Of a DNA stretch of 6,094 nucleotides, positions 1-6,094 are shown piece after piece. The number at the start of each line of letters is the position of its first letter. Within the stretch, counting starts at the first letter, position 1. Source of the stretch: Clostridia bacterium (lineage in GTDB: Bacteria; Bacillota_A; Clostridia; Christensenellales; UBA1242). The position numbers and the translations under genes were made by a program. The notes below the pieces were generated by a model that was given only the letters and a program-made list of their open reading frames with translations, had not been told where the DNA came from and ran no database searches. Location of the stretch: NCBI GenBank assembly GCA_017938565.1, contig JAGBBI010000251.1:1-6094 (forward strand), written 5' to 3'.

Positions 1-1
1 A

Positions 2-3000
2 AGGACAGAAAAGACCGATAAAGTAACTGGTAAAAAAAGTATGGTAAGACGCCCATACTTCATTTGCTATAACGAAACATTAAAGTGTAATGTGCTTTAC
101 GTAATGACAGGAAGCCGAACGCTTGAGCAAATCAAGAAGAAACAATACTACGATTCAATAATAACACCAGAATGTATATACGATTTTGTGGATAGTTCGC
201 TAACTGATGGACATCTTGACCAAGGCACACACACGAAAAGCAATATTTCAACTATATCATTAACTCGTGCATTGCCAATACCAAACGAGGTTTTCGATGA
301 GATACAACAATCGGGCATAGTTGACTGGGCAAATGGTGATTTTGATTCAAGACAAGTTCCGGTATTGCGTGATTTTATGTCGCACTTTTATAATCGTGCA
401 GAAGAAAGTTACATAACAAGTGCTACAAGGTCTGGACGTGCACAAGAGTGGTTTTTAGATAAAGAGGATAGTGGCTCGTGGCAAAGATTATCTCGACCAT
501 CAGCAATTTATACAGCAATGTTTATTAACTACGCATTAAGTGAACTTGAAAATCCAAAAGCAACCGACCCACTAAAGTTGAAACAACTTAAGAGTATGGT
601 AGAGGGTGCAACTTCTGCCTATCTTGAATATTTAAGATTTTTAAATACATTAGACGGTTACAGACGTCGTCATCCAAAGATTTATCGAGCATATTTTGAA
701 GCAAAATACGATATTGCATCAACATTCAGGTCAAAAAGATATGAAGACGCCTATCGAGATGTAATGGGAGCGCTTGTATGCCAAGAGGGTGTTGAGGCTA
801 ATGTGAGAAATCTATTGTCGCTTGAAAGAGCGATTGACAAAAATCTAAGTGTTGCGGTAAATGCGTCTATTTCATATTTCAGTGGCCTATCAACTCGAAT
901 AAATATTTCCTCAGTTCCAATGAATGAAAGTCTTTTTAATAGTTTATCAAAAATCGCCGAGGCTTTTGCCGATAATAAATATAAAGCACTTTTAAGTTCT
1001 TGGAATGAAAAAACGAATGCAAGGTTTGATGATAAGATTGCACAAATTGAAAGCCAAATTTATCTTGAAAGAATTGCAAGAGAACAAGATGAATATCGTA
1101 AACGTATTGCAAAAGCAAGAGAACTTGAACTTATCACATCAAGGACGGAAAGAGTAAAAAATGCGGTTATAACAGCCTTAGCGCTTTATGAACAGTTTTA
1201 CAGCGAACCGTTCTCAAGACTGATAAAGGGAAAATTGTATGAAGAAGATATAAAAGTTGAAGCAAGCAATTTTGTAAAATTATTTACAACCTATTCGGAT
1301 GGAACAAACCTAAACTTAAAACGAATTTTAAGAGATGGTGATGACCGAGATGCACAACGTTATCTTGCAGACCGAATTATGGCGATGTCAGAATTTACAG
1401 AAGTAATGGAAAGTTCAAGAATTACCATCGAAGGAAGTGATAAGGCTCGAAAGATGCAGGCATATGCCAAAAGCCGAAGCAACCGAATTGGAGGAAATGA
1501 AGGAGAAGCGGTCGAGCGTGCGATTGAGTTGATGACTTTAATCCACGAAGAACTTTCAAGGACAGAGAACTTAAAGCACACAAGTACAGATAAGAGCCCA
1601 GTTGAAACAATAATTGAGAAAGTTTTAAAGGATAAAGAGCGTTATGCCATAGTTGATTTTTCTTCTGGGACAAGTGCAAGGGCATATTTTGACGAAATGT
1701 TACTTGTTCACCAAACTCAGGCAAACATTGAAAACATTTCTAACATTTTAACAATGCGTGTTGAAGCACTTTGGACAATGCAAGACTTAAAGAAAGATTA
1801 TGAAGAACTGTTGGAAGCATACGACAAAGTATGTCAAGCATTAACTGGAATGTATTCGGAAGTAATAAAAAAGGCGTTAAGTAAGCCAACATTGGAAGAA
1901 TATCTAACCGATTGCGAAAACCAAATTATGGAACTATTGAAAAATGGTCAGATAGATGCTTCTGCGACAATTAAAGAAATTCAATCGATGAGAAGACGTG
2001 AAATTTCTCAAATAACGAAAGAAAAGCAAGCCCTCTTAGATTTTATAGAAATTTATAAAAAATCTACAATGGAATACAGCGAGTATGTAACAAGGTTCAA
2101 AGAAGACGAAGCAAACATCGCAAAAATGGTTTTGTCAGCGAAGACCGAGGTCGGCTTTGCACCTAATGAAGGTGTTTCAGAAGGATTGTTAGAGGGAACG
2201 GTCGGAAGGGTTACAAGAGACCTTGATACCGGCGAAGAAACGTTTGAAGAAGAACAAGAGAAACACGAAATTACCGATGAACACGTAATGCTACAGATAT
2301 TTTCTCGAACAATTCCAAGTCCAGATGAAGTTGAAAGACAAACAAAGAATAGTATCAGTCAAGACACAAACATTTTTCAAGTAATTGAGGACTTAAAAAC
2401 CCTTGAACGAAACACAAAGGCTTGGGAGGCAAACCTTCACACAAGTTATGATGCAGTAAGAAACTTATACATTGAAATGCTTCATTATCGTAAAAAATTC
2501 AAAGAGGTTGGAGAAAGAGTTTTAAATGCACAAAGGCTTTTTGCTGAGAATTTTGAGCCAAGATCAAGATATGATGGAAGCCTGTTGTTTGATGAAGAAG
2601 TAACCGAGCAGATAAGAAGTACTTTAATTGATGAGGTTGAGAATGGTGCACCTGATGTACAGCAATACTTCGATGCAATTTTACCATTTAAGTTTATAAC
2701 CAGCGTAATTAATTACTTTAATGAGATTGAGGTCAGAATGGACATAACTCAACCAGCAGATGATTATGTTAACCTTGAAAGAATTACTAAAGAAATTAAT
2801 GCAAATTATTTATACATCGATGGAGAGGACAACCTTATAAATCTTCTCAATGCATATGAGAAAAATGCAATAGCACTTGCCGACGCCGTTGAATACGCCA
2901 GATTTTATGACGTTATGGCAATGACTGAGGCTCGTGAACTCTATTACCGAATGATGCCAACACTTGAATATGAGTTTATGCTAGAAACATTAAAAATCGC

Positions 3001-3508
3001 TTCAAGGGTACAACTTGTTACGACCGCAGAAGAGGCTGAAAGTGAAAAGTGTAGACGTAATGAGATAATTACTTTAAATAAAATCATAGGCGATTACGTT
3101 GATACGGATGAAAGGCTATATTATATGACACATGGGTTATATCCGCATTTAATTAAAAGACTTCCGTCTTTTGAAGTTTATGTACAAAATTGTTTTGACC
3201 GAATGGTTCAACAATTAAATCCGGGATTGGCGAGTAATGCATTTGGTATGGCAAGCTTAAGATTTTCAAGAATGGAGTATGAAGCGTCAAAAGGACACGC
3301 AACGTTAAATGAAAGAACAGGTGCGGTAAATGCATTTAAATTGTATCACGTATGGCTGACAAGGCTTCACAACAATGACAGGATAAGAAAGAAATATGGC
3401 TTAGAGGTAATAACCGAGGGCAGAGATTTGGCTCGAGAGAACCAAATACTATGTTGCGATACGACTCCATTTGGTGTAGACATTGAAATTACTAATGAAG
3501 ATGATTAA
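2..3508 (+). CDS. Very large uncharacterised helical protein, paralogue of the next gene; 5' end probably outside the window
   Basis: I do not recognise this family. Residues are counted from the ATG at 41. The frame is open back to base 2 with no stop, the only in-window start (41) has no Shine-Dalgarno, and no GTG or TTG lies before it, so the true start is probably upstream. Residues 1 to ~365 are an extra N-terminal region not found in protein 2 (R207-R210 basic patch, W96, W137, W147, W321). Residues ~371-1137 form a module homologous along its whole length to protein 2: helix K373...A379-L-x-L-Y383, K468-A-R...L500-IHEE, V521-ETII...D539-FS...A546-R-x-Y, a Lys/Glu-rich, probably coiled-coil stretch ~581-700, T730-GE, T745-D...F754-x-R-T, L981-ETL, and W1105...I1124-TEGRD. 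No signal peptide, membrane span, Walker or other catalytic motif is visible, so it is likely cytoplasmic or virion-associated. It ends in an acidic tail and tandem TAA stops. The function is unknown; a structural or scaffold role is only inferred from size and composition. Confidence 0.85.
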   Translation, partial: RTEKTDKVTGKKSMVRRPYFICYNETLKCNVLYVMTGSRTLEQIKKKQYYDSIITPECIYDFVDSSLTDGHLDQGTHTKSNISTISLTRALPIPNEVFDEIQQSGIVDWANGDFDSRQVPVLRDFMSHFYNRAEESYITSATRSGRAQEWFLDKEDSGSWQRLSRPSAIYTAMFINYALSELENPKATDPLKLKQLKSMVEGATSAYLEYLRFLNTLDGYRRRHPKIYRAYFEAKYDIASTFRSKRYEDAYRDVMGALVCQEGVEANVRNLLSLERAIDKNLSVAVNASISYFSGLSTRINISSVPMNESLFNSLSKIAEAFADNKYKALLSSWNEKTNARFDDKIAQIESQIYLERIAREQDEYRKRIAKARELELITSRTERVKNAVITALALYEQFYSEPFSRLIKGKLYEEDIKVEASNFVKLFTTYSDGTNLNLKRILRDGDDRDAQRYLADRIMAMSEFTEVMESSRITIEGSDKARKMQAYAKSRSNRIGGNEGEAVERAIELMTLIHEELSRTENLKHTSTDKSPVETIIEKVLKDKERYAIVDFSSGTSARAYFDEMLLVHQTQANIENISNILTMRVEALWTMQDLKKDYEELLEAYDKVCQALTGMYSEVIKKALSKPTLEEYLTDCENQIMELLKNGQIDASATIKEIQSMRRREISQITKEKQALLDFIEIYKKSTMEYSEYVTRFKEDEANIAKMVLSAKTEVGFAPNEGVSEGLLEGTVGRVTRDLDTGEETFEEEQEKHEITDEHVMLQIFSRTIPSPDEVERQTKNSISQDTNIFQVIEDLKTLERNTKAWEANLHTSYDAVRNLYIEMLHYRKKFKEVGERVLNAQRLFAENFEPRSRYDGSLLFDEEVTEQIRSTLIDEVENGAPDVQQYFDAILPFKFITSVINYFNEIEVRMDITQPADDYVNLERITKEINANYLYIDGEDNLINLLNAYEKNAIALADAVEYARFYDVMAMTEARELYYRMMPTLEYEFMLETLKIASRVQLVTTAEEAESEKCRRNEIITLNKIIGDYVDTDERLYYMTHGLYPHLIKRLPSFEVYVQNCFDRMVQQLNPGLASNAFGMASLRFSRMEYEASKGHATLNERTGAVNAFKLYHVWLTRLHNNDRIRKKYGLEVITEGRDLARENQILCCDTTPFGVDIEITNEDD

Positions 3509-3524
3509 TAAGGGAAATTTTTAT

Positions 3525-3530
3525 AAAGAG
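3525..3530 (+). promoter_or_regulatory. Weak ribosome binding site for the second gene
   Basis: AAAGAG lies 7 bases before the ATG at 3538, within the 29-base gap after the tandem stop TAATAA. It is a poor match to the anti-Shine-Dalgarno. A better match, AAGGGA at 3510-3515, is 22 bases from the start and too far to use directly. No promoter or hairpin terminator is visible in the gap, so translation probably follows from a shared transcript, perhaps partly by coupling to the upstream gene. Confidence 0.45.
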
Positions 3531-3537
3531 AAAAATT

Positions 3538-5886
3538 ATGAAAAATATGGAAGATAAACAAAATTTTAAAAATCAAATTATAAGAGCAATAAAACTTTAT
3601 AATGAATTATATTTTGAGGCTTTTGCAAAAGCGCAAGACGGAGCACTTATATCGAAAGGCAAGATAGAACGTAGTTTAGAGTTTTTGAAAGAATTTAAAA
3701 CTCGTACAACAGTCCGCCCAGATAAGCAATCGGTGGAAATCTTCACAAACAGTCAAACGGGTGAGCAGTTTAATTTTAACTATACCAACACCGAAAGCGA
3801 AGAAATTTTAATAGATAACCTTATGAAACTCGCTTCGTTTACCAGTGTAATTGAAAGTGCAATTCTTTCAATGCAAGAAAACACAAAAGCAAGAGAAGTT
3901 CAAGGATATTGCCAAGGTGGTGCGGAAATAAAGTCGGATAATGCAAAGTCGATTCAAGAAAGTTTAAACTTACTTGCATTGATTCACGAAGAGTACACAA
4001 GACCTGTTGACAAAAGAAAGGGTCAACGAAGTCAGTCTGAGATAGTTGAAACAATCATTAAAAGAGTATTAAGTGAAAGTAATCGTTTTGAAGATATTGA
4101 TTTTTCAAATGACAGCCCAGCAAGAGAGTACTTAGATGCAATGATTGAAGCAAACGAAAGTCAAATTCAAATAGCCAAACTTAAAGAAGTATTTACATTC
4201 CGCACAGGTGCGGTTGACATATTGACCGAGTTAAGGCAAAGATTTGCAAGACAAATATTTGAAAGAGAAAGAATAATTCAGTCAATTAACAAAAAGAACA
4301 CGATACAATTTAAAGCCGACACCAACTATTCAAAAACTCTTCAAGAAATAATGGAAGAGACTTCAAGGGAAGTTCTCTCAATAGCGATTGGGAGTGGTGA
4401 GGCTGGCACCAAGCAAGGCAAATCATTAGAAAGTTTGTTGTCATATAAAAAACAACAAACAGCAGAAATCAAATCTGCCGAAGAAAGTATAAAAGGCGTT
4501 GAGAAGTCTTTTGCCAGCCTTGAAAGTGTGATTGCAAGATATGATACAAGATATAATGAACTCCTAAGTCAACTACCACAACGACTACAAGAAATCGCCG
4601 AAACAAAGGGAATGGATACTGTTGGTGGATTAATGGGTAAAGATATTGAAGCGGTTGAGTGTAGCAAAAAGCAAAATGCCGAGACTGGAGAGTGGGAAAT
4701 AGTAGACCGCAAGGACATTGATAAAGTCTTGACCGATGCCGATGTTATTGGAATGATGTTTAATCGAACTTCGCACAACTCTGTGGTAACTTATAATCTT
4801 TATGATGAAATAAGTGGTGCTGATGAATGTGCAGATTTTGAAAAGATATTAAAAAAATATGAAGAAAAACTTAAAAGAGCATACAATGGTCTTGCCGATG
4901 ATTTGGAAGCGGTCATAGGAATTTATGGTGATTTATTAGATTACAAAATGCGAATTTGTCGTATTCCATATGACAGCAAAAGAGTTGTTATGAGGTATCT
5001 TAGAGATTTTAATCCAATTATTGCTCAAACCGGAATGCCATATTTTACGGACGACAGTCTTGAAAACATTCGTGAGAACGGCAGGTTATCGTCAATTGAG
5101 GCTATGGACCATCAAAAGTTGTACTATAACCATTTGGCAAAAATCTTTGGAATGGGGATAGTTGATTATCTAAGCGAGTTGCAAATCCGAAAAGAAGGAC
5201 AAGATGTTACCGAACTTGTAAACATAGATGCAATTTCAGAAAACATTACAACAATCGATTTATTAGGTGAAGAAAAATCATTAAAAGAGATTATAAATGA
5301 TAGCGATGAAATGAATAAGCGTTTATCACGACCTGACGTATGTCAAGAAGATTTATTAACACTTTTGGCGGATGTAAGAATGGGTGAAAAGCTAAATGGA
5401 ATAATCCCGTATCTTGGTTTTGAAATTGGACACAGCACGCTTGAAACACTTTTAAAAGCGAGTTACGGAAAAGATAAACACCCAACCAAACTAATTACAA
5501 ATCTTGACACTTTTGATGCGGTTATGAAATTAGAGGCAATAAGTGGGCAACCATTCTATCAATCAAATACCTTCTATAACTACCTTGCGTCAAACATCTC
5601 AAAGGTTGAAAAATATAAAAGACATCACCAAGCCAGACTTAGAGAAGTGCTATATGAACAACTAAAAGTAAGAGGACAAGCCGACCCAAGAATTCAGCAA
5701 CTTATTGATACTTTTGAAACCTACTATATAGGATGGCTTCACAACTTACGAGTAATGGAAGAAGAAAGGATTGAGAAAAACAATCCACTTATAACCGAAG
5801 GCAGGGATATGGAAAGAGAGGCTCGTGTGCTTGAGAAAAGCGGACGATATCTAAACAGGTTTATAAATGGTGCAGAGTCAGCATAG
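3538..5886 (+). CDS. Uncharacterised 782-aa helical protein, full-length copy of the tandem family
   Basis: This is a complete gene from ATG to TAG and the best reference copy of the family, which I do not recognise. The ATG at 3538 is preferred over the one at 3547 because it places the conserved helix (F10-K11...A17-I-x-L20-Y21...G35) in exactly the register seen in the next gene. Blocks in order are F101-T...E106-S, K117-AR-x-x-Q-x-Y124, L148-IHEE152, V170-ETII...D188-FS...A195-R-x-Y-x-D-x-M202, a Lys/Glu/Gln-rich coiled-coil-like stretch ~230-360, T383-GE-W, T399-D...F408-N-R-T411, P624-x-L...L635-ETL...A641-S, and W733...I752-TEGRD757-x-x-RE. Each block matches protein 1 residues ~371-1137, at ~35% identity in the best stretch. 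No signal peptide, transmembrane helix or enzyme motif is seen. It lies 29 bases after the first gene and 52 before the third, in the same direction, so co-expression is likely. A structural or oligomeric role is an inference. Confidence 0.93.
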   Translation: MKNMEDKQNFKNQIIRAIKLYNELYFEAFAKAQDGALISKGKIERSLEFLKEFKTRTTVRPDKQSVEIFTNSQTGEQFNFNYTNTESEEILIDNLMKLASFTSVIESAILSMQENTKAREVQGYCQGGAEIKSDNAKSIQESLNLLALIHEEYTRPVDKRKGQRSQSEIVETIIKRVLSESNRFEDIDFSNDSPAREYLDAMIEANESQIQIAKLKEVFTFRTGAVDILTELRQRFARQIFERERIIQSINKKNTIQFKADTNYSKTLQEIMEETSREVLSIAIGSGEAGTKQGKSLESLLSYKKQQTAEIKSAEESIKGVEKSFASLESVIARYDTRYNELLSQLPQRLQEIAETKGMDTVGGLMGKDIEAVECSKKQNAETGEWEIVDRKDIDKVLTDADVIGMMFNRTSHNSVVTYNLYDEISGADECADFEKILKKYEEKLKRAYNGLADDLEAVIGIYGDLLDYKMRICRIPYDSKRVVMRYLRDFNPIIAQTGMPYFTDDSLENIRENGRLSSIEAMDHQKLYYNHLAKIFGMGIVDYLSELQIRKEGQDVTELVNIDAISENITTIDLLGEEKSLKEIINDSDEMNKRLSRPDVCQEDLLTLLADVRMGEKLNGIIPYLGFEIGHSTLETLLKASYGKDKHPTKLITNLDTFDAVMKLEAISGQPFYQSNTFYNYLASNISKVEKYKRHHQARLREVLYEQLKVRGQADPRIQQLIDTFETYYIGWLHNLRVMEEERIEKNNPLITEGRDMEREARVLEKSGRYLNRFINGAESA

Positions 5887-5926
5887 ATAAATAACTGGCA
5901 AAGCAATTAAAGGATACAAATTACAT

Positions 5927-5932
5927 AAGGGG
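5927..5932 (+). promoter_or_regulatory. Strong Shine-Dalgarno for the third gene
   Basis: AAGGGG ends 6 bases before the ATG at 5939, a normal bacterial spacing, and it fixes that start. A second purine run, AAAGGA at 5909-5914, is too far away to serve. The rest of the 52-base gap (5887-5938) shows no hairpin terminator and no convincing -35/-10 pair. The third gene therefore seems to belong to the same transcript, with better initiation than the second gene. Confidence 0.75.
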
Positions 5933-5938
5933 AATAAA

Positions 5939-6094
5939 ATGTCAAAACAGCAATCAACTGAACAAATAAAAGAATCAATTAAACAAGCACTTGAACTATA
6001 TAACAGTTTCTACGGCGATATAGTTCGAAAGATGAACAGTGGGCAGTTCTTTACCAGTTTTTTAACGGTTGATGATATAAATTCGTTGGTAAAT
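5939..6094 (+). CDS. Third tandem paralogue, N-terminal 52 codons only (cut by window edge)
   Basis: The open frame runs from ATG 5939 to the window end with no stop, so the gene continues to the right. It was missed by length cut-offs but is well supported. It has a good Shine-Dalgarno, and its residues 10-35 align without gaps to residues 10-35 of protein 2 and 372-397 of protein 1. Shared positions are K11, A17, [LI]18, L20, Y21, [NE]22, [FL]24, Y25 and G35. The first nine residues are polar (Gln/Lys/Ser) and variable, as in protein 2. Full length cannot be seen; if it is like protein 2, about 780 residues are expected. It is the third copy of the family in the same direction and probably the same operon. 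The function is unknown. Confidence 0.85.
   Translation, partial: MSKQQSTEQIKESIKQALELYNSFYGDIVRKMNSGQFFTSFLTVDDINSLVN

Larger units (their letters stand above)
1151..6094 (+). repeat. Tandem array of a divergent protein-coding module: two full copies plus the start of a third
   Basis: The module occupies bases ~1151-3451 (within gene 1), ~3562-5832 (gene 2) and from ~5963 onward (gene 3). The repeat is visible at protein level. At DNA level only short runs survive, such as GTTGAAACAAT at the VETII block (about 1600 and 4044) and TTGATTTTTC at the DFS block. Spacing between matching blocks is nearly constant: offset 362 residues at the first helix, 351-352 for KAR to DFS, 346-347 for TGE to F-x-R-T, and 372 at ITEGRD. 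Most length change therefore falls between residue ~757 of protein 1 and its C-terminus. The pattern is best explained by old gene duplication followed by divergence. Confidence 0.8.

Noticed and set aside
158..205. BRCT-like ending (ITPECIYDFVDSS) near the start of protein 1
   Set aside because: It resembles the last helix of a BRCT domain, but the expected upstream strand and glycine pattern is not present at proper spacing. A single short motif is not enough.
936..1724. Several open frames of 60-100 codons on the minus strand, here and also near 2499-2687, 3153-3335, 3839-4054, 4569-4778 and 5291-5485
   Set aside because: All lie inside the large plus-strand genes, whose homology to each other proves their frame. 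The minus-strand products look like translation shadows, rich in Leu, His, Ser and Phe, and lack ribosome-binding sites or homology between the matching positions.
3313..3335. Identical ACAGGTGCGGT (Arg-Thr-Gly-Ala-Val) in gene 1 near 3319 and gene 2 near 4205
   Set aside because: The two sites are at non-corresponding positions of the aligned modules, and the match is only 11 bases with no extension, so chance is likely.
5884..5910. Possible recoding or readthrough of the TAG that ends gene 2
   Set aside because: Reading through adds only seven codons before TAA at 5908. Homology to protein 1 has already ended, and the next gene has its own Shine-Dalgarno, so an alternative code is not supported.
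5887..5938. Promoter or terminator in the 52-base gap
   Set aside because: There is no stem-loop with a T run and no convincing -35/-10 pair; AT-rich words alone are expected at this composition.
1..6094. CRISPR array, IS element, tRNA, riboswitch or phage integrase
   Set aside because: No short direct repeats with spacers, terminal inverted repeats, cloverleaf or recognisable recombinase motifs were seen, and almost every base is coding.

Overview
The window is almost entirely filled by one co-directional (+ strand) run of three genes. They encode large, charged, apparently helical proteins of a family I do not recognise. Base composition is AT-rich (roughly mid-30s % GC from sampled lines). 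Genes are tightly packed, with gaps of 29 and 52 bases. Tryptophan is read as TGG, stops are TAA and TAG, and the third gene has a clear Shine-Dalgarno (AAGGGG, 6 bases before ATG). This fits a low-GC bacterium, or a phage or other element living in one. The sequence does not decide between host chromosome and phage, and I see no integrase, IS, tRNA, rRNA or CRISPR.

Layout: (1) bases 2-3508, a very large gene of at least 1155 aa that is open to the left edge and probably starts upstream. (2) bases 3538-5886, a complete 782-aa gene. (3) bases 5939-6094, the first 52 codons of a third gene cut by the right edge. Both gaps hold only ribosome-binding sequence, with no convincing promoter or terminator, so the genes are probably one operon.

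The main result is that the three proteins are paralogues. Hand alignment shows that residues ~371-1137 of protein 1 match residues ~9-765 of protein 2 from end to end. The shared blocks are an N-terminal K-x(5)-A-[LI]-x-L-Y helix, a KAR...Q-x-Y...LIHEE block, a VETII...DFS...AR-x-Y-x-D-x-M block (22 of 63 identical, ungapped), a TGE...TD...F-x-R-T block, a P-x-L-x-[YF]-E...LETL..AS block, and a C-terminal W...ITEGRD-x-x-RE block. Protein 3 starts with the same N-terminal helix in the same register as protein 2. Protein 1 also carries about 365 extra N-terminal residues, whose last ~75 look like a worn copy of the module's own C-terminal end. It may therefore be a fusion of part of one unit to a complete unit.

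How the proteins act together is inferred from arrangement only. Tandem divergent copies in one transcript suggest subunits of one hetero-oligomeric assembly (for example a filament, shell, phage structural part or scaffold), or a family diversified by duplication. No catalytic motif, signal peptide or membrane segment is visible.
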